Source: Sphingomonas psychrolutea
GTDB lineage: Bacteria; Pseudomonadota; Alphaproteobacteria; Sphingomonadales; Sphingomonadaceae
Assembly (NCBI RefSeq): GCF_014636175.1
Contig: NZ_BMDW01000002.1
Span: 222,043 to 286,042, forward strand
Length of the DNA: 64,000 nucleotides
Direction of reading: 5' to 3'
The notes below the pieces were generated by a model. The model was not told the DNA's origin, made no database searches, and saw only the letters and a program-made list of their open reading frames with translations. The position numbers and the translations under genes are program-made. Below, in pieces: positions 38,643 through 45,583 of the stretch; positions within the stretch are counted from its first letter, which is position 1; the number at the start of each line of letters is the position of its first letter.

Positions 38643-38870
38643 TTAATGGCAGCGCATGTCGCGATTGTTGTCGCTATCGACCGCCGCGCCGACGGCTGCA
38701 CCGCGGCCTGCCCCGAGCAGCTTCGACCCGTTCAGCGCGATCACATTGCCGAGTATCCCGCCGACCGCAGCGCCCCCCACGAGGCCAGTCGTGCCGTCCT
38801 GGCGGCGGCAATAATAAGGTCCGTTGCTGCCGCGATAGAGGCGGTCGTTGGAGGACAGCTTTCCGTTCCG
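38643..38870 (-). pseudogene. 5'-truncated 17-kDa surface antigen (glycine-zipper) gene
   Basis: The minus strand, ending at a TAA at 38643-38645, reads LYRGSNGPYYCRRQDGTTGLVGG, then AAVGGILGNVIA and GRGAAVGAAVDSDNNRDMRC (in part). This is the C-terminal two-thirds of a Rickettsia 17-kDa-antigen-type outer-membrane lipoprotein or glycine-zipper protein. No signal peptide or start codon precedes it: homology stops at about 38860-38870, where a copy of the dispersed 25-mer begins. An intact paralogue lies at 40380-40748. Confidence 0.7.
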
Positions 38871-38892
38871 AGACCATCCGGTCGGCTTTCAG
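38868..38892 (+). repeat. Dispersed 25-mer, copy C
   Basis: This 25-mer matches 21 of 25 bases with 38057-38081 (copy A). Copies A and B (41043-41067) match at 22 of 25. In the plus-strand frame used by copies A and B it reads RDHPVGFQ. It abuts the broken end of the 17-kDa antigen remnant. Confidence 0.6.
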
Positions 38893-39045
38893 CCGTTTCG
38901 ATTGCGATGGCGCTGCGGGAACGTCGCGACGGGCTCGGTAGCGGTCTGACAGCTTTTGGCGTGAAAGCGGGTTATAGCATCTGCCATAAAAAACGATCGG
39001 TCCTCAGGAACTGAACTGGACGCAAGGAGCTTTGCTTGCTTGGAC

Positions 39046-39243
39046 CTAAATGTCGTCGGAGCAACCGCAGCCACCCCTAATCATCCATGCGAGGCCGACG
39101 ATCGCCAATCCAATCGAAACGCCCATCGCCGCGGCGAGCATATTGGCCGGAACATAATTTCTCATCGCCGGCATCACTACAGCTGGCAGTATCGCAGGGA
39201 TCATGACGATCGGCAGGAACCGCACTCTGGAGTTTGTCGTCAT
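39046..39243 (-). CDS. Small membrane protein
   Basis: A 65-aa protein with two predicted membrane helices (residues 9-27 and 33-55) and a terminal GGCGCSDDI. The ATG at 39243 has a near-perfect GGAGG five to eight bases upstream, which is the main reason to believe it. No family recognised. It is short but intact within the otherwise eroded 37-43 kb zone. Confidence 0.6.
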   Translation of the reverse strand: MTTNSRVRFLPIVMIPAILPAVVMPAMRNYVPANMLAAAMGVSIGLAIVGLAWMIRGGCGCSDDI

Positions 39244-39404
39244 TTTATCCTCCTATCTCGCGGCGGCCAACGTCTCAAATTGCAGGATGACCGACAAGAC
39301 GCGTTTAGAGCGCCGACGTCAAATGTCCCTCATGGTCTGCGTGTTAGTCGATGGCGACCTGATCTGACGTCGAGTGGAGCCCTGTGAGAGTGACCGGGAC
39401 TGGA

Positions 39405-39612
39405 CGACATGAGCCGGACGGAACCGCCCCGGGATCGCCGGAGGCCCTTTGGTTTAAGGTATGCCGCCATCGAGACATCGTCCAACATGGCATAGTATCG
39501 TTGCTCGGCTTCTGCGGTAGCAATGTTGCAGACCGGCTCTGGCGCTAAGCGATGGTTGAACGAGTCGAGCCATCTTAGCGTGGCAGACTCGACAGCTTTG
39601 AGGTTGAGCCTT
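39405..39612 (-). mobile_element. IS3-family transposase (OrfB) C-terminal remnant
   Basis: On the minus strand one frame reads LKAVESATLRWLDSFNHRLAPEPV, then NIATAEAEQRYYAMLDDVSMAA and LKPKGLRRSRGGS (in part). These are the C-terminal rve region and the read-through tail typical of IS3-family OrfB transposases. The rest of the element (OrfA, catalytic DDE core, left end) is absent. This marks a former insertion next to the DedA gene. Confidence 0.75.
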
Positions 39613-39654
39613 GCCGGTGTCGTCTCCGGTTAGGCGGCACAAGCAATTCCGGCG

Positions 39655-40245
39655 CTAGGCAGCGCGCTTGCCTTTACCGCCAGCGATGCGATGGCACCGC
39701 CCCCGTCTAATGGCCAATATTAGTAGCGTGCTCGCGCCAATAACCACGAACGCAATGCCGATGTGCGTGGGAGTGAGCAGCTTGCCGAGCAGCGCCTCGA
39801 GCGCGTGGCCAAACAGATAGCCGATGCTGGTAAAGGTTATTGCCCAGACGATCGCCGACGCCGCGTTCACGAGGAGATAGGTGCGCATTCGCACATGGGT
39901 CGTTCCAATTGCGATCGGGCTGATCGTGCGCAGGCCGTAAAGAAAGCGGAATGCGAAGATGAACCCGATCGGATAGCGTTCGATCAGGATGATCGCGCGG
40001 CCGAATGCGGGCTTGGCATGCAGACCCACAACCCAGCGATGCGTTCGAAACCTGCGACCTGCCAGAAACAACAGCTGGTCGGCAAGAAACGAACCGGCCG
40101 CAGTCGCGGTCATTGCGCCGCCGATCGGCACGAGGCCGCGATGCGCGAGCACGCCGCCGGTGATTACGACGGCTTCGCCCTCTAAACCAGCTCCGAGCAA
40201 CAGCGCTACCAGCCCGTAATGTTCGATCAGCGACTCGATGCTCAC
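39655..40245 (-). CDS. DedA/VTT-domain membrane protein
   Basis: A 196-aa polytopic membrane protein of the DedA (SNARE-associated/VTT) family. It carries the motif region EGEAVVITGGVLAHRG, the conserved F-R-x3-G-x-R stretch (FAFRFLYGLRTISPIAIG), and C-terminal helices ending in a basic tail. DedA proteins act in undecaprenyl-phosphate or phospholipid translocation and membrane homeostasis. The start is GTG at 40245. It is flanked by the IS3 remnant and the glycine-zipper gene. Confidence 0.85.
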   Translation of the reverse strand: MSIESLIEHYGLVALLLGAGLEGEAVVITGGVLAHRGLVPIGGAMTATAAGSFLADQLLFLAGRRFRTHRWVVGLHAKPAFGRAIILIERYPIGFIFAFRFLYGLRTISPIAIGTTHVRMRTYLLVNAASAIVWAITFTSIGYLFGHALEALLGKLLTPTHIGIAFVVIGASTLLILAIRRGRCHRIAGGKGKRAA

Positions 40246-40379
40246 GCCAATGACCCGCCGATGCCAATGTTCGTTGCCACCGTTGTCACGTTGACATGCC
40301 TACTGAGCCGCCTGATCGAGGTCGAACGCCCGCTTCACACGCCTGCCCTGCTATGACGAATGGCGGCGCCGTTCTTCGA

Positions 40380-40748
40380 TTAGCATCCGTTTCGATTTCT
40401 GTTGCGATCCCGCGTGTTGTTCTTATCCAGCGTTCTTCCAAGCAGGGCGCCGCCGACGCCGCCTGCAACTGTACCGAGCGTTCCGCCACCCAATACGTTT
40501 CCAAGCACAGCACCGCCAGCGCCACCGGCGATCGTGCCCACCGCGCCATTCCCGCTTCCGCAATGACGATCATCATACTGGCCACGGTCGGAGTTGCTGC
40601 GGTAATATTGGTCACTGCCGTCGTACGCGCGATGATGGCGATAATGATGACGGCTTTGAGCAAGCGCCGGATCCGGCAGAGTGACAACGCCAGCAGTGGC
40701 AAATGCCGTTAAAACCAAAACAGCCGACCGGGTGAAATCTTTAATCAT
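40380..40748 (-). CDS. Glycine-zipper 2TM (17-kDa antigen-like) outer-membrane protein
   Basis: A 122-aa exported protein. A signal peptide ends near PDPALA-Q, then comes a His/Tyr/Arg-rich segment (SRHHYRHHRAYDGSDQYY), a glycine-zipper repeat (GTIAGGAGGAVLGNVLGGGTLGTVAGGVGGALLG, in part) and an Arg/Asn-rich tail. A good ribosome site (AGGAG) precedes the ATG at 40748. It is the intact relative of the truncated copy at 38643. Such proteins insert in the envelope; the precise role is unknown. Confidence 0.8.
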   Translation of the reverse strand: MIKDFTRSAVLVLTAFATAGVVTLPDPALAQSRHHYRHHRAYDGSDQYYRSNSDRGQYDDRHCGSGNGAVGTIAGGAGGAVLGNVLGGGTLGTVAGGVGGALLGRTLDKNNTRDRNRNRNGC

Positions 40749-40995
40749 AATGTTGCTCCTTTGCTCCGCCTGGCGCGTCATTGAAAAACAAATTATGTGC
40801 TTGGATGACCGAAGCTGACGCAGGGTTTCCATACTCTGAATCAACGCAACCACAGCGCAACCAGAATGTTCCGTTACCAGTTGCCAATCTGTCTTCGGCG
40901 CTCAGGGCCAAAAGGAGTTCCTCACCCGCTCTAGAGCTCGAGACCTGATTCTGTGGACGGTCCCTGCACAGGCGTATGCGGCTCTGAAAATAAAG

Positions 40996-41181
40996 ATGGG
41001 AATGACCGAAACTGGGCGGTGGCCGCAGGTCGGCTTCTCATACCGAAACCCGCCGGTCAGCTTTCAGGCGCACCAGCGCGGCGGGGATGATCCCAACGGC
41101 GATACGTGGTGGTTAGTTCTCGATCCACTTTTAGGCTGGCCGCTTAGCAAAGCGGACACTCGTCGCCCGGCAGTGGCATGA
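40996..41181 (+). CDS. Small ORF, copy B of the repeated 'FSxRNxPVxFQ...WW' family
   Basis: A 61-codon frame with ATG start. Residues about 5-40 align without gaps to copy A at 38023-38128, keeping the words GR, FS, RN, PV, FQ, NG and WW. A further partial match (reading LRRNRPLAAG) occurs at 41226-41262. There is no clear ribosome site. It is either a tiny unrecognised protein or a decayed fragment of a larger one. Confidence 0.4.
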   Translation: MGMTETGRWPQVGFSYRNPPVSFQAHQRGGDDPNGDTWWLVLDPLLGWPLSKADTRRPAVA

Positions 41182-41280
41182 CTGCCTTCGACCATCTTCC
41201 GCTGTTTCAATGCGGTGAACGGGATGTCGGCTTACGCCGAAATCGGCCATTAGCCGCCGGAGGTCTCGGGCAGTTTCCGG

Positions 41281-41409
41281 TCAGTCCTTGGTGATCAACC
41301 TGAAGAAGTTGATCGGGTTGCCATCCAGATCTCGGAACAGCATTGAGCGGGCGCTTCAGGGCACATCCTTGGGCTGCTGAAATTAGTCCGTCACGAACGG
41401 ATCAATCCG
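41281..41409 (-). pseudogene. Glyoxalase/VOC-family gene tail with in-frame stops
   Basis: The minus strand ending at the TGA at 41281-41283 reads SARSMLFRDLDGNPINFFRLITKD, preceded by RIDPFVTD-stop-FQQPKDVP-stop. This is the characteristic C-terminal end of a VOC (glyoxalase/bleomycin-resistance) protein, with stops where the family usually has an aromatic (a Tyr-like codon) and Trp. The N-terminal half is missing. Confidence 0.7.
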
Positions 41410-41536
41410 CGTGCGGACGATCCGATACCGTCTCTCGATCATTGATGCGGCGAAGCGGCGTCATTATGCTTCCCAACGATCAGAGTTATCGGCCTGTCCT
41501 TGGCTGGATTACATTCTTGATCGGGGGATTCGATGA

Positions 41537-42790
41537 ATGGCGAAGAAACCGGCGGCAGGGACCTCAGGCAGACACGAATTTTTGCCCAAAACCAAAAAGC
41601 TAATAGCGGAACGGGCCTCGTACAGATGCGTCGTTCCGGGCTGCAAAGTGCCGACAATCGGTCCCGGAGCAAAATTTGATGACGTATCCAATGCAGGTTC
41701 AGCGAGTCATATCTACAGCGCCGCAGAGAACGGTCCCCGAGGCCGCGCTGGCTTAACGCCTACACAGATTAAGTCTCCTCAGAATGGCATCTGGACGTGC
41801 CGCACTCATGGAACAGAAATCGACAACAACAAAGGCGAACGTTATCCCGCCGCCCTGTTGCTCGGATGGAAAGCGTTGCAAGAGGCCCAGTTACGCCGCG
41901 AGCAAGATGGTAGACATACGCCTGTCGGCTGGATTCACGAATTGAAGATTATCCAAAGTTGGCTCTTCAAAAGCGACGAGGCTTTGACCCTTGGCAAGGC
42001 AACGCTGCTTCAAGGGCCGCCGTTCGGAAAGAGTGCCTTGTGTGACTGGATTTCCACCTCGCTAGGAGGAAAGCATGAGGACCGCTGGATCAGCAGTCTT
42101 GGTCTCACTATTCTAAATCTGAAAATATTTGCTCCAGAAGAACAAGCGATCGAACTGAAGTTCGATAACCAGCAACGCACGTTCGCGGCGAATGGAGTGC
42201 CTGTCTCAGAGGCGCCCAAGCGTGGTAGCGCTGTTTTTTTTCGTCAGTCAGCATGGTCCTTATATCCGCGAAGCGATGACGACGACGACGACGAGCTAAT
42301 TGGGCAGTTGCTTGGCTTCGAGCGAGATGTGGTCCGTGGCTTAATCCATGACATTCAACGGAATGGCACAAAATGGGGAAGATTGATCGCGTTCTACCAC
42401 GAAGAGGATTTTGAAGACGACGATCATGGCGAACCGGTTCCAACGGGTGGTAGAACTTGGACGCTTCGGAGAGGTGGGCCGACGGGTGTAACATTTCGAG
42501 GCTTGGCAGGTAGCGAGCAAGAGCGGATACTTATTGAGTTCGCAGCAGCATTGGCCAGAGAGCGAGCAGCTTTTAGTCCTACGGTTCTATTGTTAGATGG
42601 TAGTGGCTGGAACTTCGATGACGGCAACATGGCTCTGCTAGCCGAATACCTGATCGGCCAGCCATTTCAGACTATTTTGACAATGCGCGGAGGCTGGCAG
42701 CCAAATCAGGCCGCCCCCTGGTGGGGGTGGTCGCGTGTTGTCCTCATCGGAAAACAATATTCGGCGCAGATTGCCTCGCACGACTGGTAG
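41537..42790 (+). CDS. HNH-like zinc-finger protein fused to an ABC/SMC-type ATPase
   Basis: A 417-aa protein, visibly AT-richer than its neighbours. Residues 25-115 form an HNH-like zinc module: C31-x4-C36, the SASHI histidine H58, NGIW at 84-87 and C88-x2-H91. An ATPase follows: a Walker A-like GPPFGKS at 160-166, an acidic run at 247-252, an ABC signature-like LAGSEQ at 323-328 and Walker B TVLLLDG at 349-355. The usual Walker B Glu is Gly/Ser and the switch His is absent (TMRGG), so ATP hydrolysis may be weak. HNH and ABC-type ATPases are common in phage-defence and other conflict systems, but I recognise no named system. An extra A in the run at 42751-42754 would replace the abrupt tail with a natural C-terminus ending at 42843, so the gene may be frameshifted. 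Confidence 0.65.
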   Translation: MAKKPAAGTSGRHEFLPKTKKLIAERASYRCVVPGCKVPTIGPGAKFDDVSNAGSASHIYSAAENGPRGRAGLTPTQIKSPQNGIWTCRTHGTEIDNNKGERYPAALLLGWKALQEAQLRREQDGRHTPVGWIHELKIIQSWLFKSDEALTLGKATLLQGPPFGKSALCDWISTSLGGKHEDRWISSLGLTILNLKIFAPEEQAIELKFDNQQRTFAANGVPVSEAPKRGSAVFFRQSAWSLYPRSDDDDDDELIGQLLGFERDVVRGLIHDIQRNGTKWGRLIAFYHEEDFEDDDHGEPVPTGGRTWTLRRGGPTGVTFRGLAGSEQERILIEFAAALARERAAFSPTVLLLDGSGWNFDDGNMALLAEYLIGQPFQTILTMRGGWQPNQAAPWWGWSRVVLIGKQYSAQIASHDW

Positions 42791-43278
42791 CATATGCCGA
42801 AACGATCGCGTCGCTCTTTGATGATCTCGATGACCTCACTTAACGACAATAATGCCGAGTGGAGGGCGGCAGCTTTTTTGAGGCGCCGTTTTATCGGATG
42901 CCAGCCCGGTCGCGGCGACTTTTTCCCACGCAGAAAATAAACGGCTCAGTACAATGAATGTCAAGTACAGCCGGAACCTGCCATAGCCGCTCGTGCTCGC
43001 AAACGGCCGCTTTGTCCCCATGACTTGCCATTCGCCAGTCGACTCATCCAAGATATCCACCGGCTGATTTTTTCGGTCCCAAGTGCAGGCTGGCGGGCAT
43101 AGATTACATGATGCGGGATAGCTGCCATTGAAACGCCCCGCAGTGAACAGGCTCCGCGCGGAAAGTTCAGGTCGTCGGACACCGATTCTGGATTGGCTAA
43201 TTTCAGCGCAAAATGCCGCTGATTCGTCGAAAATAGGTCGATCGGCTTGGACCCTCCTCACCGCCAAAAAGCGTCTGC
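42791..43278. other. Gap after the HNH-ATPase gene
   Basis: 42791-42843 would be coding if the ATPase gene is frameshifted (the alternative frame ends LFDDLDDLT at 42843). The remainder holds a long minus-strand open frame (42836 to beyond 43278) with the words RFRLYLTFIVLSRLFSAWEKVA, but it overlaps the helicase gene out of frame and has no clear start. I do not call it a gene. Confidence 0.4.
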
Positions 43279-44562
43279 TCAGGCGGCCCTTGCTGCCTCT
43301 CGCGCGGCGAGCTTTTCTTCCTCGGTCCAGGCCTTGCGCACGCGCTCCTTGGGCTGTTTGACCTGCTTGACCGGGCCGCCGCCCAGCACAGGCGCGCGTT
43401 TGGTCGAATGTCGCGCCACTTCGCAATGCCAGTGATGATCGTCCTTCACTGTCAGGGTGCGACCGATTGTCCGCTCCACGTCATGGAGCCAGGCGCGCTG
43501 CTCGGCGTCGCACAGCGTGATCGCAAATCCGCTTCGCCCAGCACGGCCGGTGCGGCCGATCCGGTGGACATAACTTTCCGGGAGGCTCGGCAGATCGTGA
43601 TTGAAGACATGCGTCACCGTGTCGACATCGATGCCGCGCGCCGCGATATCCGTCGCCACAAGGACCTGCACATCACCGGCGCGGAAGGCGTCGAGCGAGC
43701 GCTCCCGCTGACCTTGGGACTTGTTGCCGTGCAAGGCCTCGGCCGTGATGCCCGCCTCACTGATGAAGGCGCAGACCTCGTTGGCAATATTCTTTTGCAG
43801 CGTGAAGACGACGGCCTGGCCCATCTCCGGCGTTTGCAAAAGCGCCAGGAGCGCCGCCTTCTTGTTGGCGGCGTCAAGGAACATCACGGACTGTTCTATC
43901 CGATCCACGGTGGTCGATGGCGGGGCGATTTCGACATTGGCCGGATCGCGCAAAAGACTGTCGGCCAGCGCAGCTATAGATGTGGGCATCGTTGCCGAAA
44001 ACAGCAAGGTGTGCCGATCCTTGGGCAGCGCGGCGACAATGCGTTCGATCGGCTTGGCAAAGCCCATATCGAGCATCTGATCGGCCTCATCCAGCACCAG
44101 CGCCTCAAGCGCGGACAAGTCGCAAAGGCGCTGCTCGATCAGGTCAAGTAAGCGACCCGGCGTCGCCACGATAATGTCCACTCCAGCTTTGAGCGCATTG
44201 ACCTGATGGAACTGACTTACGCCGCCAAAGATCGTCGTCACGCTGGGCTTCAGATGGCGGCCGAAACGCTCAAAGCTGGCGGCAATCTGCGACACGAGTT
44301 CGCGCGTGGGCGCAAGAACCAGGACGCGGGCACCGCCCTTGGGCGCCGGGCGGGGATCGGCGGCAAGGCGATGCAACAGCGGCAGCGCGAAGGCCGCCGT
44401 CTTGCCCGTGCCTGTCTGCGCCATGCCCAGCATATCGCGGCCCTGCAGCAGGAACGGGATGGATTGCGCCTGGATCGGTGTAGGACGGGTATACCCCTCC
44501 TCAGCTAGCGCCTGCAGCAAAAATGGCGCGAAGGAGAGATCGGCGAACGTCAGATTCATCAT
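43279..44562 (-). CDS. rhlE: DEAD-box RNA helicase (RhlE type)
   Basis: An ATP-dependent RNA helicase of about 427 aa with every canonical motif: Q motif (PTPIQAQSIP), AQTGTGKT, PTRELVSQI, GG, TPGRLLD, DEAD, SAT, and ARGIDV plus HRIGRTGRAGR in domain 2. A short basic tail follows (TKRAPVLGGGPVKQVKQ), as in the RhlE subgroup. ATG codons at 44562 and 44559 are both possible. The role is likely RNA remodelling in ribosome assembly or cold adaptation. It stands alone on the minus strand. Confidence 0.88.
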   Translation of the reverse strand: MMNLTFADLSFAPFLLQALAEEGYTRPTPIQAQSIPFLLQGRDMLGMAQTGTGKTAAFALPLLHRLAADPRPAPKGGARVLVLAPTRELVSQIAASFERFGRHLKPSVTTIFGGVSQFHQVNALKAGVDIIVATPGRLLDLIEQRLCDLSALEALVLDEADQMLDMGFAKPIERIVAALPKDRHTLLFSATMPTSIAALADSLLRDPANVEIAPPSTTVDRIEQSVMFLDAANKKAALLALLQTPEMGQAVVFTLQKNIANEVCAFISEAGITAEALHGNKSQGQRERSLDAFRAGDVQVLVATDIAARGIDVDTVTHVFNHDLPSLPESYVHRIGRTGRAGRSGFAITLCDAEQRAWLHDVERTIGRTLTVKDDHHWHCEVARHSTKRAPVLGGGPVKQVKQPKERVRKAWTEEEKLAAREAARAA

Positions 44563-45004
44563 AGAAAGGCGCCTCCAACGCTCGGCAAGGCTGCGCCTGA
44601 TCGGGCTTAGCGCGTTCAATGAGCGCGCTGTTAGAGTGTGATGCTGCACTGCGTCAATGTGGAAAGCTGGAGGTACCGATATATGCCCGGCGGCTCATCC
44701 CGCCTGGTCTAGCAAACCAATAACTTGCGCGCCGAGGTACCGACCTCTCGGCTATTCCGTAAGATGTCGACCAGAGCCGGTCATTCAAATCAGCTTCGGT
44801 TAACCTCTGGTGCTGACGGAAGCTGCCGATCGGGCTGCGCGGAGCGGCCGGTCGGCAGTGCGCCCACGATCGCCGCTCCCATGACATATTTGCAGTCCCA
44901 GAAGCTGTCGTCGTACACGCGCTCACGGTACCCGCGGATCGTCCGCTCAATCAGCTTTGGTCTCCCAGGTCATCGGTCTAAGGGATGTTACGAGGGATAC
45001 GCAT
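44563..45004. other. Gap before the nitrate operon, with an unexplained coding-like frame
   Basis: A minus-strand frame from about 44969 to a TGA at 44790 reads LIERTIRGYRERVYDDSFWDCKYVMGAA, then IVGALPTGRSAQP (in part). The composition looks protein-like, but there is no ATG/GTG near its beginning and no family that I recognise. It may be the 3' relic of a lost gene. The region also carries the promoter of nasT; no clear -35/-10 could be fixed. Confidence 0.4.
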
Positions 45005-45583
45005 TTGAGAATTGCGATTGTCGATGAAAGTGCTGCGCGCGCGGCCGTGATCGAGGAAGGTCTGCGCGATGCGGGGCTGAGCGACGTCACGATCTTCATC
45101 GATCGCCGCGGTATCGCCGCGCGGCTTGAGGCATTGTCGCCCGACGTCGTGCTGATCAACCTCGCCAATCCGCACCGCGATGAGCTCGAGGAGCTGTTCG
45201 CGCTGTCGAAGGCGATGGCGCGGCCGGTCGCGATGTTTGTCGACCAGAGCGATGTCGCCGGGATCGAGGCGGCGATCGACGCTGGCGTCTCGGCCTATGT
45301 CGTCGACGGGCTCAAGAAGGAGCGCATCCGTCCGATCCTCGAACTCGCGATCCGCCGCTTCCGCGCGTACTCGCGGCTGCGCACCGAACTCGACGAAGCC
45401 CGCAGCGCGCTCGCCGAGCGCAAAGCGATCGACGAGGCCAAGGCGCTGCTGATGAAGAAGCGCGGGATCGACGAGCCTGCTGCCTATGCCGCGCTGCGCA
45501 AGGCGGCGATGGATAGCGGGCGGCGGATCGGCGACGTTGCCGACGCGATCGTCACCGCTAACCGGCTGATGGGGGATTTATGA
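45005..45583 (+). CDS. nasT: ANTAR-domain antiterminator of nitrate assimilation
   Basis: A 192-aa NasT/AmiR-type regulator: an N-terminal pseudo-receiver and a C-terminal ANTAR RNA-binding domain (ERKAIDEAKALLMKKRGIDEPAAYAALRKAAMD, in part). It starts with TTG at 45005, supported by GAGGGA seven bases upstream; the frame is open earlier. The receiver position that is normally the phosphorylatable Asp is Asn52 (VVLINLANPHRD), so control by phosphorylation is unlikely. That fits the NasS-NasT model, in which nitrate or nitrite frees NasT from NasS. The gene overlaps nasS by four bases, and the predicted RNA target lies at 46858-46952. Confidence 0.88.
   Translation: MRIAIVDESAARAAVIEEGLRDAGLSDVTIFIDRRGIAARLEALSPDVVLINLANPHRDELEELFALSKAMARPVAMFVDQSDVAGIEAAIDAGVSAYVVDGLKKERIRPILELAIRRFRAYSRLRTELDEARSALAERKAIDEAKALLMKKRGIDEPAAYAALRKAAMDSGRRIGDVADAIVTANRLMGDL

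Noticed and set aside
40286..40702. Opposing frames across the glycine-zipper gene
   Set aside because: Both are shadows of 40380-40748, which alone has a signal peptide, ribosome site and glycine-zipper pattern.
37000..43300. CRISPR array or tRNA-associated integration site in the scrap zone
   Set aside because: No regularly spaced repeats, no tRNA-like cloverleaf and no integrase were seen; the repeats present are diverged and irregularly placed.
42836..43426. Minus-strand 196-codon frame after the HNH-ATPase gene
   Set aside because: It overlaps the 3' end of the helicase gene out of frame and has no start or recognisable motif; part looks protein-like but cannot be supported.
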